A DNA stretch of 64,000 bases from Karalla daura. Lineage: Eukaryota > Chordata > Actinopteri > Chaetodontiformes > Leiognathidae. The stretch spans positions 2,109,001 through 2,173,000 of the forward strand of contig CM055188.1 of the NCBI GenBank assembly GCA_029224185.1, in the 5' to 3' direction. The translations under genes were made by a program, and so were the position numbers. Under the pieces are notes generated by a model that searched no databases, was not told where the DNA came from, and saw nothing but the letters and a program-made list of their open reading frames with translations. Position 1 is the first letter of the stretch; each line of letters opens with the position of its first letter. Shown piece by piece: positions 11,618 through 22,285 of the stretch.

Positions 11618-12306
11618 TTAAAATAAAAAAAAATGTAAAAAAAAAAGTAAAAATTTAAAATTTTTTAAAAATTTAAAATTTACACTAATTGGTGTTTCAG
11701 TGTTGCTGAAGGGCAGCCAGAGTTGTTTAGATATTTTGAATACTTCGTCCTTTCCTGTCAGGATGGTGACGTCTTCCTGGGTGACGGCGGCGAGGACAGC
11801 CAGGATTTCTGTGGTCACTTCGGCAATTGTTTCCTACAGCAACAAAATTAACATCAGTTGTTAAAACAGCAATGCATATTTTATGCTACTGATTCAAGCA
11901 ATACTCGTTGTCTGATGACCTTCAGTGCACGCACTCGGAGCATGCATTGTGCTCTCACGATGAGTGATTCAAATTTCTTTGTTGTGTAAAATTATTATTA
12001 AACACATTCTACTCACTGCAGTTACGAGGTGTAGAGCTATCTACAAAATAATGTACATAATACAATACTCCGTCATACTAGTCCACAATAAGGGAAATGA
12101 AATCATCCCTGTTTGGTGAAATCAACAAGACAAAGCCAGCCATCCAACGTACATCTCTGGTCGTGTATGTGGTCGAGTTCAGCGTGAAAGCCTCCCCTGT
12201 CCGGGTCCCTCTGAGGTGGGTCAGCCGTGCTTGCTCCCCGACTTTCATGGGGAGCAGCACGGCTTCCCTCCAGAGCTTGCACAGTATCTGCGCTTGGCCC
12301 TTCCAA

Positions 12307-12358
12307 AAACGAAAGAAAGAAAGAAAGAATGAAAGAAAGACAGAAAAAAAGAACAAAA
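12307..12358 (+). repeat. GAAA-type simple repeat
   Basis: Imperfect GAAA/GAAAGAAAG tract. On the minus strand it is the CTTT polypyrimidine tract immediately before the exon C acceptor of the OB-fold-like pseudogene; the same tract sits before the equivalent acceptor at 45640-45674. Confidence 0.9.
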
Positions 12359-12577
12359 AAAAGACAATTTCTCCCCTTACTTAAGATAACAATGTTAACT
12401 GGGAAACTAATGTCATTCTTTTTATTTGCACATTATTACCCATATTTTTTTAAATACATGACATGGACTGAAATGTACTTATGAGTCAGTATGGAATAGC
12501 ACATTCACGGATTCTAAAGCCTACCTTTTTCAGGGTTACTGTGCGCATGGGGACCCAGACTCCTGACACCCTTCTAA

Positions 12578-13668
12578 TGTTTGACGGAATTGTGTGATAT
12601 TTTTCCTGCATCCTTTTAATATTCCTTTATATTCTTTTATATTCATTGGTATGTTAGTGGTAGAGTTAATTCTGTACTTTTATATTCAGTTTATACTCAT
12701 TGTATACTCATTTTATATCCATTTTGTTTGCATATCATGCTTATGTTCTAGTATAAACAGTTGATGCATTGGTGTGAAGTGACTATTTGTAAACTTTCAT
12801 GTTACGAGCAGGGGTACTCTTAAGTTAGCCTAGGTAATTAGGATGTGTATGGATCATAGTACCTTCCTATGCATTAGATGTGACACTGTGCGTATGTGAT
12901 ACAAAATGATTTCTTAGGCAGCAGATGAGTATGTGACCAGAAGAGTTCAGATAAGATAGGGTGCCCTTGTGAGACTACGACAGCAAGAGTACATGACCAG
13001 AAGAGTTCAGACAAGATAGGGTGCCCTTGTGAGACTACGACAGCAAGAGTACGTGACCAGAAGACTTCAGACAAGATAGGGTGCCCTTCTGAGACTACGG
13101 CAGCAAGATACAGGGGAAGACAGAACAGGTTGACCCTGCAGCTGCAGGTACTAGGCTAACAAGAGCTTATCCAAGGCTATGCAAGTGCTGGTTATGTTCT
13201 GTGGGGCTAATAAGTAAGGGAGGGTGAACCCTTGAATCAGAAGTGTTGAGATTATTGACATGCGAGGACTTTTCACCCAGAAAGCAGGATGAACTTTCCC
13301 CTCGAACATCTAGCAGGTTCGAAACTGCCCCGCCCGGTCAGTCGCATCTCCAGGGCAACGGAGTCAGATGACTGGAGGAAGAGAATGGAGTCAGGTGTGA
13401 CAACCAATCGGGAGAGGAAAACGCCCTGGGGGTGCGGCAGTAGCGGAGACTGGCATAAATATTCGGACATAGGGGAAGAAGACACAGACTTCTCGAACTG
13501 ACATCACACTGCTGAGGTCAGGGAAAGGAAGACTGTCACAGAGCTCTGTACGTTAATTCATTTTGCTGTACGGTTGTATTTGGCAATAAATTTGTAAAAC
13601 TGAGATCAAGAGAAATCTTCTCCAATTGCTTCATTCAAAGAACACGCAGGACTATTGGAAGTCCAACA
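12578..13668 (+). mobile_element. Probable solo LTR inserted in exon B
   Basis: The 1,091-bp element has imperfect LTR-style ends TGTTTGAC and GTCCAACA. It holds a TATA-like GGCATAAATATTCGG near 13452, a GGCAATAAATTTG polyadenylation signal near 13580, and a 60-bp triplication at 12938-13110 typical of a U3 region. It interrupts exon B of the OB-fold-like pseudogene, whose halves resume on either side. I could not see a convincing target-site duplication. TGTTGGAC directly after the right end resembles a second LTR start, so the right junction may be complex. Confidence 0.6.
12938..13110 (+). repeat. 60-bp triplication in the LTR
   Basis: Three copies at exactly 60-bp spacing of a unit containing GACCAGAAGAGTTCAGA, GATAGGGTGCCCTT and GAGACTACG.CAGCAAGA. 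The position upstream of the TATA-like box fits duplicated U3 enhancer elements. Confidence 0.9.
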
Positions 13669-14227
13669 TGTTGGACACCTGATCAACAGAGATAATTTGT
13701 GTGATGTGAACATGGCAGGCGGAAGAATAATACAATATGAACAGTATCTTTTTTTTATTTATAAATGAACTGACCTCAGCGATCTCACCCTCTACTGTGA
13801 GGAGCCCCTCTGCCCCTCTGACATTATTCAGGTCAGTCAGGTGTGATTTGGGGCAGAGGAGCCCCTCAGCCTCATCGGCCAGTGCCACCTGGACGCACAC
13901 CGGAGCCGCCCTAAAAAACTGCGTGTCCCGTGTTACAAAAATGTGAAGTAGGGGGTGGGTTCCCCTCACCTCATAGCCCCGCATGTAATAAGACTTGCCA
14001 GATCTTATTTTACTCTTAAAGGCCTCAAATAAGGTTATTTTGGCCAGTGATGACCAATCACTGATCACGCACTGTACATTTTTTTTGTGAATGCCGGGGT
14101 GGCGCCCCCTTCGTCGAATTGCCAGTGTGTAACATGTATCCTGTTCGTTGATGCAACCATCTTAACATTCACCGGGGGTGGAGTTCGGGAGGCTGTCCTC
14201 AGTATTTCTTGAAGTGACATCTGAAAT

Positions 14228-14228
<1 letters not shown>

Positions 14229-14266
<38 letters not shown>

Positions 14267-14322
14267 CACACACACACACACACACAGAGGCACACACAGA
14301 GGCACAAACACACACACGTGCG
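14229..14322 (+). repeat. CA microsatellite
   Basis: A CA run with interspersed GGCACA units just upstream (minus sense) of the exon A acceptor. The corresponding GT tract precedes the acceptor in the plus gene copy at 44830-44845, so it is part of the shared intron. Confidence 0.95.
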
Positions 14323-14439
14323 CGCACAGTCATGAGTGAGTGTACTAGTCGATCTTCAGTATAATCTATATGAGCTAAAAAGTGAATTGATATTGCTCTT
14401 TACATATGGTTGGGCCTTCACCGTCCGTTACCTACGTTT

Positions 14440-15200
14440 CTGTAGTAAATAACAAACACCGGTTAAAAGCCCCGTCTGTTTCTTTATCTACAACGTATCT
14501 TCTGTCTTAAATGGCAGACTCCAGAAGCAGAGTAACAGTTCCCGGACTTTTCACCTGTACCAACGGACATTTAAAAATGTCTGACCAGCAGTGAGCGGCA
14601 AACAGCCTTTCAATCAGTGTCTCTCTTTTATGGGCATTTAAAAACGGAGAGACGGGAATGTCTCTTCAACGGAGTGTCTCAGTGAGGGATTTTTAGAGAT
14701 TTTTTTAGTGATGGCTAATTGTTATCTCTGTCTCTCAGTGTTTGAATTGCCCCAGCCGATGAGCAGGAATGAAACGTGTTTATAGGCCCGGTTTACACAT
14801 ACAAATGTACATAAAACAGAAATTATTGTCATCGTTTTTTATATAGCCTTTAAGCATTTACTCCGGCTTTGTAGGAAAAAGCTGAATTTTTTAATGTTTC
14901 TGTATCTACAACATATTTTCTGTCTTAACTGGCAGACCCCAGAGCACTGAGTGCTAAGAGTAACGGTTCCCGGTCTTTTCACCTGTACCAACGGACATTT
15001 AAAGATGTCTGAACAGCAGTGACCGGCAAACAGCCTTTCAATCAGTGTCTCTCTTTTATGGGCATTTAAAAATGGAGAGACGGGAATGTCAGGCAGCTGT
15101 CTCTTCACTGGAGTGTCTCAATGAGGGATTTTTAGAGATGGCCAATTGTTATCTCCGTCTTTCCATGAGAGACGCCGGTTATGATAGACGCCGGTTAAAA
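14440..15200 (-). repeat. Tandem duplication upstream of copy A
   Basis: Two ~300-bp copies about 430 bp apart (14450-14780 and 14890-15190) share CTTTTCACCTGTACCAACGG, AGCCTTTCAATCAGTGTCTC and GAGAGACGGGAATGTC. An inverted, more diverged relative is at about 43740-43990, upstream of the plus gene copy, so this belongs to the 5' flank or intron of the gene family. Confidence 0.75.
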
Positions 15201-15794
15201 TGAAGAAAACCGGCTTACACATACACACACACGTAAATTTATAAACATTTATGTTCATAAAGCACATAATACTGATATCGGTTCTTTATGTAACCGTGAA
15301 GTATTTCCTGTCCTTTTATGACATCAAGCTTCAGTCCTGATGCTGTACTGACATTCTCTTCAGGTGCAGCTGGATAGGAATGACAGGCTCGCGTGCAGGG
15401 CCCTATATATATCTGTGTGTGGGATGTTCATGTACAGTCGGAGATTATGTCTTTGACTTCAAACAGAGAGAGATCATTAATTTTCATCTTTTCAGGTGTA
15501 ATGTTCCTAAAAATGCTGGTCAGAGGCCCCGAACTTCTACAAAATTACACACAAACAAAATACTGAGCAGTTATTTTCTGATAAACATTAAAAACTGTTC
15601 TTAGAGGAGTTGAGTCGACTGCATGCAGCCCCTGACTACTGCCGAGAGGCTGCTTGCAGCACTGGCTACAATGTTTGTATTTTGTTTCCGTTATTTTGAC
15701 GTGCAGCAATTAGTAGCAAATATGCGCTGTCAATAAGCAACTTTTTGTTCATTCGACATGGCTGGTGTACCCCAACACGCCTCTAAAAATCATA
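15201..15794. other. Unassigned spacer
   Basis: AT-leaning DNA with short ORFs only; nothing supported. Confidence 0.45.
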
Positions 15795-15965
15795 AATGAA
15801 AATAAAACGATTCAAAAGTCCTTTAATTGTGCCACAAAGGGGAAATTTCATCTTTACCATAGCACATTGATTACATAGGATGATTGAGAGTATAATGCGA
15901 TAAAATCCAAAAAGATAAATGTGAAATAGAGCTATTAGTGTTGATCGTAGCATCTGACAGCAGAC
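15795..15965 (-). mobile_element. Probable LINE/SINE 3' tail (minus)
   Basis: On the minus strand the segment ends with AAATTTCCCCTTTGTGGCAC followed by AATTAAAGGACT, resembling the CCCC..GTGG..AATAAAGGA 3' ends of fish non-LTR elements. Part of it (15848-15965) is duplicated at 9787-9905. Family assignment is tentative. Confidence 0.4.
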
Positions 15966-15974
15966 CAAAAGCAG

Positions 15975-17336
15975 ATGTTCGCAAATGTAAGCCTGAGTAG
16001 AAATACGGTTGCTGATCGGGTTTGTGAGATTGCCACTGATTTGAGAACACAGTTGAGTGAAAAAAGCAGAGACTTTGTTGCATACTCTCTCGCTGTGGAT
16101 GAAAGCACAGACATGACGGACACTGCACAGGTGGCGATCTTCCTCCGTGGAGTGGACTCTAATTTGCACGTTACAGAAGAAATATTGGACATTAAATCGA
16201 TGCATGGAACAGCAACGGGAAAAGACATTTTTGTAAGTGTAAGTGTAACCGACATGAAATTGCCCTGGGACAAACTTGTTGGACTTACTACGGATGGAGC
16301 ACCGGCAATGTGTGGTGAAAAAAGTGGACTAGTGGGAAGGATGCGAGTAAAGACGCAGGAGAACTGTGTTGGTGAGTTAACCGCATATCACTGCATTGTT
16401 CACCAAGAATCGCTGTGTGGTAAAATCCTAAAAATGGAGCATGTGATGAACACTGTAACGCAGACCATAAACTTTATCCGAGCCAAGGGATTAAATCACC
16501 GGCAATTTCAATCTTTTCTGCGCGAAATAGATTCAGATTTTGCCGACATTCCTTATCATACAGAGGTACGTTGGCTGAGTCGGGGAAAAGAAATCTTCAT
16601 TAAAGAAATCTGTCAGTTCATGGACAGTAAAGGAAAAGACTCCACAGTTTTGCGGGATGAAAAATGGAAATGTGAATTGGCGTTTCTGGCTGACATAACA
16701 GCTCATCTCAACGTCTTAAACCTGCAGCTCCAGGGACGTGACCGAATGATCACTGACATGTATGATGCGGTGAAGGCATTTCAAGTGAAGCTGCTCTTGT
16801 GGGAGACACAAATGCACCAGTGCAACTTGCCTCACTTTCCCCGTTGCCAAGTAATGATGAACCAAGTCGGCACAGCAGCGTTCCCAAATGCGCACTTTGC
16901 TGATAAACTGAGCGCACTGCGCACTGAGTTCGCGCAAAAAAATAACTTCGAGCTGCTTCGCAACCCATTTGCCGTCGATGTGGAAACTGCACCTGTACAG
17001 ATGCAGATGGAGCTGTTTGAACTGCAGTGTAATGGGACACTAAAGGCAAAGTATGACACTGCAGGGCCCGCACAGTTTTTTCGCTCCATTCCTGAAGCAA
17101 TGCCCCAGCTCCTTCTACATGCGGCTCGAACCTTGTGCATGTTTGGTAGCACATATCTATGTGAGAAGCTGTTCTCAGTGATGAAGCTAAACAAAACAGT
17201 ACACAGAAGCCGTCTCACTGATGAACACCTGCAGTCCATCCTGAGAATCTCTGCAACACAGGACCTCACACCAAACCTGAATGAAATTGTTGCCAAAAAA
17301 AGATGCCGAGCATCCAGCTCTGACAAAATGGCATAA
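15975..17336 (+). pseudogene. hAT transposase, GTF2IRD2-like, N-terminally truncated
   Basis: The 453-codon open frame matches the transposase-derived half of GTF2IRD2-type proteins. An RNase H-like core shows LAVDESTD (first acidic site, about residue 37) and LTTDGAPAMCG (second, about 108), with a YHCIVHQE motif near 138. The C-terminus shows STYLCEKLFSVMKLNK near 392, the hAT dimerisation/catalytic Glu region. The BED finger and about the first 150 residues expected for the family are absent; ATG 15975 is simply the first Met after the truncation at 15966. No stop breaks the rest, so loss of the 5' end was recent. The protein would lack DNA binding; an exapted C-terminal product is possible but unsupported. 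Confidence 0.85.
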
Positions 17337-17556
17337 GAGCAAAGAAAACTGAATGTTTTAATTTGTTGTTCTTTTAACTTTTGGTGAAAAGCACAAATTT
17401 TATTTATATTCGCATTTTTTCATATTTTGAATTTGTATAGTTTTGACAGAAGCAAAGTATTTTAAGTTATTTATTAATGTTTAAGTTTGTTTGTTCTGGA
17501 ATAATATTCCTGTCTGTTTTTAATTCAAAACGTCAAGTTTTAGTGTATTCAATAAA

Positions 17557-17633
17557 TGTTTATCCTGTTCGGCCCGCGACCAAAGGTGTGGTTTGAGTTT
17601 TGGCCCTCTGTACAATTGAGTTTGACACCCCTG
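17557..17633 (-). repeat. hAT terminal inverted repeat (right end)
   Basis: On the minus strand CAGGGGTGTCAAACTC is followed by AATTGTACAGAGGGCC and the AACAGGATAAACATTTATTG-type subterminal sequence typical of Charlie-like fish hATs. GTCCAGAG follows as the presumed right copy of the target site. Confidence 0.85.
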
Positions 17634-17667
17634 GTCCAGAGACTAAGCACCTGTACGTACGTGAAAT

Positions 17668-17735
17668 GTTGGGGGGGGGGGGGGGGGGGGGGCGTGTGTG
17701 TGCGTGTGTGTGTGCGTGCGTTTGGGGGGGGGGGG
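17668..17735 (+). repeat. Poly-G / GT tract
   Basis: An uninterrupted G run of about 22 bases, then GT-rich sequence, then a second G run of about 12. It is G-quadruplex-prone and prone to assembly length error. The paralogue at 10085-10125 has only short G runs. Confidence 0.9.
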
Positions 17736-17849
17736 GTTGTTGCATCTCCACCTCACTTTTAGTTTTTTGACTACTGCAGCTGTCCGTGCATGTGTATCCT
17801 GTCTGCTGGACACTCACTCGATCCTGGATCCTTGCCGCATGGATACAAT

Positions 17850-18290
17850 GGTTCTACTCATTGTAGATTATCATGAATTTGTTGCACCAGGGGGCTGACT
17901 CGCTAGTGAAGGGCCTAGCGAAGTGCGCTGGCAAGTGAACGAACCGAGTACGAATGCCGCTGTGAGAAATTGTGACGTGTTAGGGTCAGTCTTGCTCATA
18001 CATTGAGATTTCGCCGGATTCTCGAAGTTTGAGAGCAGGCTACAGGAAAATCACTGGTGAGAACGCAGCACAAGTTAATGAATATGAAATTATTTATTCA
18101 TTCACTTCCCTCTCTCTTGCTGCCATCTTTTAGTTAATCATGTAAACCAATCTATTGACTTCTTTTATTTATTGTTTTTCTAATGTATTTACTGTTCAAA
18201 TGTTCCATTAAAGTTCTGTATTTTGATCAATTGGTTTCTATTCATGAACAGGGTTAAGGGAGAGACTTCAAATCATTTGGATCAGGACTG
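17850..18290. other. Unassigned spacer
   Basis: No recognised repeat or coding sequence; AT-rich towards the right. Confidence 0.45.
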
Positions 18291-18294
18291 ATAT

Positions 18295-18460
18295 AACGAT
18301 GATTTTTTTATTGCCCAGGAAAATCCTCATTAATTTACGTTTCCAACAACTGCAACTTTCAAATGAGCTCCTCCTTCACCGTGATGATCCGATACGCCTG
18401 ACACATAGCCGCAGAGATCCACCTGTAGGAAATGGTTGAAGCAAAGCATACATACGCATT
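18295..18460 (-). pseudogene. Exon fragment of the unrecognised gene, copy 2 (minus)
   Basis: On the minus strand an acceptor-like ATTTCCTACAG precedes GTGGATCTCTGCGGCTATGT, matching 41095-41165 (TTTCCTACAGGTGGATTGG). The frame WISAAMCQAYRIITVKEEL aligns with WIGAAFPVMWQAYWIVVMKEDL at the other copy, then a stop appears. Satellite DNA begins right next to it on its intron side. Confidence 0.6.
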
Positions 18461-18477
18461 AACAGTGCTTCAAGGTA

Positions 18478-18920
18478 AAAAAAGGTAAAAAAAAAAAAAA
18501 AAGGTAAAAAAAAAAGGTAAAAAAAAACGAAGATTAAAACTGTGATTGTGATTGTGAAAAAAGTATAAAATATTTCAAAGTGAAAAGTCATTTGGTAATA
18601 GTTGAAAGTCTGGTAAATAGTTCAAAAAATAATAGTTAAAAAGTTTGAATGGAGTGTGTAGCTGAAAGTTTGTGGAAGCTGAAATCTTTAAAAAGCTGAA
18701 GAAGTTTAAGATGGGCTGAAGAGGGTTTCAATTCATTTCAATGGGAAATTTATTTTTATAAAACAATGAATATTTCAAAACCTATAAAAGGTTCAAAGAA
18801 GTTGAAAGATAGAATGAATGTGCTGAAGAAGCTGACCATTTGAAAGTTTGAATGTTTGAAACACGTGAGCATATGGTGAAGATATGAACGGTCAGCATTG
18901 CTTAAATCATGTTGAAAATG

Positions 18921-18952
<32 letters not shown>

Positions 18953-19251
18953 GCTGAATGCAATTGAAAGAAGGGCTGAAAATGGCTGAAGAACAGCTGA
19001 ATGAAAGCTTAAAGATGGCTGAAAATGCTGGAAATAGTTGAGGTAAAGTCTAGATATTGTTGAAATGCAGTGAATAGATGAAAAGGCAGAACATGGATGA
19101 AATAAAGCTGAAACATTGCTGGAGGGCTGAATGAATGAAAAGGTTTAATATAGCTGAATGACAGTGTAAAGACTGTTTAAAAAGTCACTGATAGTTGGAA
19201 AGGCTGAAGATAGTTGAATTTCAATCTAAACATTGCTTAAATAATGTTGAA

Positions 19252-19347
<96 letters not shown>

Positions 19348-20340
19348 CAAGGTGTCAGGGCCAGTCGCAGCACTTGGCTCTGTGTCAGTGAGCAGACAGT
19401 CCAGCCTGTGTGACCAAAGCTACTTTGAGAGGGCGCTGTGGAGAAACTACACAACCTATCAACATGCGATTTTCAACACACAGAGACCACAAGTTTCTGC
19501 AATTTTTGAAGCTGAAATGAAGTTTCTACGACAAAGTATAACGATGTAGCTGATATTTGTTTGAGGGTGTGATTTGATTTTAGTTTTTCCCATTCATTCT
19601 TGTGGGAAACACCAAAAGTGCGTGAGTGCTAAACAACCGGCTGTAGGGAGACAACGCATGGTCGACGCATGGTCTCATTATGGCTTATGGAGAGAGGAGG
19701 CTGCGTTGGGGTCACTCTGAGGCCCGTCGTTTAAATTTTGTAAGGCACACAGGTTTTTGGCGGGCATCATACGAGACAGCACAAATTTTCCTACAAAAGT
19801 GGAAAATAGAATTTGCCCGCTGCGTACGGTTTGGCTGGTAGCAGCGTGAAAAGACAAAAACCAGAGCTGTTTTCAGCCGTCCTCCACTCTAGCGATGACA
19901 TCACCCACTCTAACTCCCAACATTCCGCGCAATACACACCCATTGTAAAATCGGAAGAGGGGTGAAAAAAGATGAAGATTCAAACTGTGATTGTGAAAAA
20001 AGTATAAAACATTTGAAAGTGAAAAGTCATTCGGGAATAGCTGAAAGTCTTGTGAATAGTTTAAAGTTTGAATGGAGTGTGTAGCTGAAAGTATGTGGGA
20101 GCTGAAAATTTTTGTAGCTGAAGTAGTTTAAGAGGGGTTGAAGAGGGTTTCAATTCATTTCAATGGGAAAAATTTTTAAAAATTGTTAAATATGTAAAAA
20201 AGTTAAAATGGTTGAAAAAAAGAATTTGCCCGCTGCGTACAGATTGGCTGGGAGCAGCGTGAAAAGACAAAAACCGGAACTGATTTTTCAGCCGTCCTCC
20301 ACTCTAGCGAGTGGAAGACGGCTCCACTCCAAAAGTGCGT
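18478..20340 (+). repeat. Degraded satellite copy, same orientation as array L
   Basis: Contains the A-rich spacer (18524-18880), a shortened GCTGAA field, the GT tract, the GC-rich core and again the A-rich spacer, all diverged and rearranged. The last 120 bp repeat part of the core (TTTGCCCGCTGCGTAC at both about 19810 and 20225) and end in an AT repeat. It is an older dispersed copy rather than part of the homogenised arrays. Confidence 0.85.
19253..19344 (+). repeat. Long GT microsatellite
   Basis: A perfect GT run of about 45 repeats at the place where the satellite units of arrays L and R have only five or six. Confidence 0.97.
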
Positions 20341-20375
20341 GAGTGCTAAACAATCGGCTGTAGGGAGACAACACT

Positions 20376-20378
20376 GAT

Positions 20379-20413
<35 letters not shown>
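20376..20413 (+). repeat. AT microsatellite
   Basis: AT dinucleotide tract with one phase break, at the boundary between the degraded satellite and the Tc1/mariner fragment. Confidence 0.95.
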
Positions 20414-20433
20414 TTGTCTTATATAAATATAAG

Positions 20434-20588
20434 ACAAACACTGATGCTCGGTTTGAAGGAGATGACCATATCTTGACCATGTCTACATGCCTAAATGCAC
20501 TGAGTGGCCGCCATGTGATTGGCTGATTAGAAATTAAGTGTTAACGAGTAGTTGGACAGGTGTACCTAATAGTGGCCGGTGAGTGTAT
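20434..20588 (-). mobile_element. Tc1/mariner terminal fragment
   Basis: On the minus strand it starts TACACTCACCGGCCACTATT and continues AGGTACACCTGTCCAAC, the terminal repeat of a very common fish Tc1/mariner family, followed by CAATCACATGGCGGCCACT and GCATTTAGGCATGTAGAC. Only the terminal ~155 bp remain; no transposase is present. Family recognised from memory. Confidence 0.75.
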
Positions 20589-20780
20589 ATTATAATATTG
20601 TTTTATGTTATATATACTGTATGTTATATACATTATCATCATAATATATACTATTCTTATTATATTACTATTGTAATATATAACTTCTTCGTCACGCCCG
20701 GTAAGCGCAACTTCCTGATGTTACTGCTTCTGCCCTATGTCCACTCCTATCCTTAGTATCTTCTCCTTGATTTCCTAAAA
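20589..20780. other. AT-rich spacer
   Basis: ATATATAC-type simple AT-rich DNA followed by a short unique stretch; no gene. Confidence 0.5.
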
Positions 20781-22285
20781 TTTAAATATCCTGTGAGTGC
20801 CACTCGAGCAACCTATCCTGTTTTTGGGTCCTGCTCTCTCCCTGACCTGCTTCCTACAACACATATACTGTCTTTTATCACCCTTGCTCCAGTTAGCTCT
20901 AACTGTTAGCATTAGCCCAGTTAGCAATGGCCTCCTCTTCTGCATCTCCTGTCCCCCTCTCCTTCTCAGTGTGTCACATGTTTAGCTACTACCCCACCTT
21001 CTTTAGTGAGGGTGATGCGTTTAAGCACTGTAGTTTATTGGTTAGGTAGGAGGCCAGGCTTAGTGATCTGGAAGCTTGGCTCCGCACGGTGGAAACAAAA
21101 CGGACAGCCACAGTTAGCCAGATCCCAGTAGCCACTGCGGAGCCGCTTAGCTCAGCTCCCCTTAGCTCAACACCGTCCCCACAGGGATACTGAGTGACTG
21201 TCAGAGGGAAACGTAGTTCTCGGCCATAGTATACATCCTGGGGGCCGCAGTGGGCAACATTGAGTCTAGATTGAAGTTGCTGGCTAAGGCTAAGCGTAAA
21301 TGTAGCAAAATTGTTATACGAGTACCTGGGGACCATCCTGGACAACAACCTGAGGTTCTCCTCCAACACTGAGGTGATCCTGAAGAAATGCCACTAGAGG
21401 ATGTACCTACTCAGGAAACTGAACTCCTTCTCTGTCAGCAGGAAAATCCTCCAGACCTTCTACCATGCATTCATAGAGTCCGTCCTCTCGTTCTCTATGG
21501 CCTGCTGGTTCCATTCCCAAAGCCTCCAGGAGAAAAACCGCCTGGACAGCATCCGCAGGGTCTGCTGCAAGATCATGGGACTTCCCACCCGGCCCCTGTC
21601 TGCAGTGTGTGAGCAGCAGATTCGTGGTCTGGCTGCTCAGATCATGAAGGACCCCTCACACGCCCTCTTCCCCGCATTCCAATGGTCGCCTTCCGGCCGC
21701 AGGCTGCGGTCCCCTGCCTGCAGGACAACGAGGAGGAGATCCACCTTAGTTCCCCAAGCTGTCATGCTCTTACACTCTTAAACTCTTCCCAAGGAACTCT
21801 CTAAATAAAGTTTTCTGAATCTGAATCTACATCGGCACTAATGACCTGCGGTTACGCCAAACGGAGGTCATTAAAATTTATGTGGAGTCGGTGTGTTCAA
21901 TGACCAAAAGAATGTTGGACTTCGTAGTTTTCTCTGGCACCCTGCCCATATTTTGCAAGTGTTGAAATGTTTAGCCGTACATCATCATTTCGCCCCTGGT
22001 TATCAAGGTGGTGTCCTGCAAATGGTGTGGGCTTTGTAGACAATTGGCACACTTTTTGGAGTAGACCTGGTATCAATAGGAGGGACTGCATCCATCCCAT
22101 GTTGGAAGAAGCAGCCCAACTTCAGTTACCCACACAAAACCCCAATAGAGACTGTGTCTGTCCCTCGACTGCCCAAATTTAACAGCAGAGGAGCAACCTT
22201 TCACAACCTTGTAAAAATCAGTTTCAGAGTTTCACAGTCATGCCTCAGGACAGGAGTATTAAATGTGGATCATCCATCATTAAAT
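20781..22285 (+). mobile_element. CR1/L2-type LINE, ORF1 region, 3'-truncated and nested
   Basis: The 5' part carries GTTAGCATTAGCCCAGTTAG and a decayed ORF1 start (CHMFSYYPTFFSEGD, then EARLSDLEAWLRTVE), typical of esterase-encoding fish LINEs. The SGNH/GDSL-like esterase follows after a nested insertion: HIGTNDLRLRQTEV (from about 21828), FSGTLP, then VGFVDNW..FW and IHP near 22025-22095. Frame breaks and stops make it non-coding. It ends at about 22285, where Helentron sequence begins after a short duplicated AAATGTGGA word. Confidence 0.75.
21311..21827 (+). mobile_element. Nested LINE 3' end (RT C-terminus)
   Basis: A 5'-truncated LINE inserted between the KIVI and HIGTND codons of the host LINE. 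Two overlapping frames read LRFSSNTEVILKKC, a stop, MYLLRKLNSFSVSRKIL, then FYHAFIESVLSFSMACWF and PSGRRLRSPACRTTR, the usual C-terminus of fish L2/Rex-like reverse transcriptases. The 3' end has AATAAAGTTTTCTGAATCTG, the short TGAATC repeat tail of such elements. Confidence 0.8.

Larger units (their letters stand above)
11690..14220 (-). pseudogene. Broken OB-fold/RPA-like gene, copy A (minus)
   Basis: Minus-strand exons can be followed by comparison with the plus copy at 44855-45730. Exon A (14220-13775) follows TTTATTTCAG and starts MSLQEILRTAS, with VNVKMVAST, WQFDEGG and SYYMRGYE; it ends at donor GCTGAG|GTCAGT. Exon B starts at 13678 and is split by the LTR (12578-13668). Exon C (from 12299) reads GQAQILCKLWREAVLLPMKVG and LTHLRG..FTLNST. 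A further exon begins at 11833 (ETIAEVTTEILAVL). The KLWREAV..V..G....LTHL pattern is OB-fold-like, as in RPA and in fish proteins of this type; that assignment is from memory. Exon A is frameshifted at an A8 run (14079-14086), so with the LTR this copy cannot make the full protein. Confidence 0.65.
15966..17633 (+). mobile_element. 5'-truncated Charlie-like hAT transposon
   Basis: The right end has a good hAT-Charlie terminal repeat: read on the minus strand it starts CAGGGGTGTCAAACTC at 17633. The left end is missing; internal transposase sequence is fused directly to the LINE/SINE-like segment at 15965/15966. An 8-bp target duplication cannot be tested because the left terminal repeat and its flank are deleted. 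Confidence 0.85.

Noticed and set aside
12578..13668. Target-site duplication around the LTR
   Set aside because: TCTAA on the left and TGTTG on the right do not match, and exon B is about 6 bp short rather than longer, so no duplication is claimed.
14065..14313. 82-codon minus-strand ORF starting in the CA tract (MCLCLCVCL...)
   Set aside because: The Cys/Val stretch is intronic microsatellite; coding starts after the TTTATTTCAG acceptor at 14220.
16750..17326. Minus-strand ORFs of 134 and 164 codons under the hAT transposase
   Set aside because: Antisense shadows of a well-supported transposase frame.
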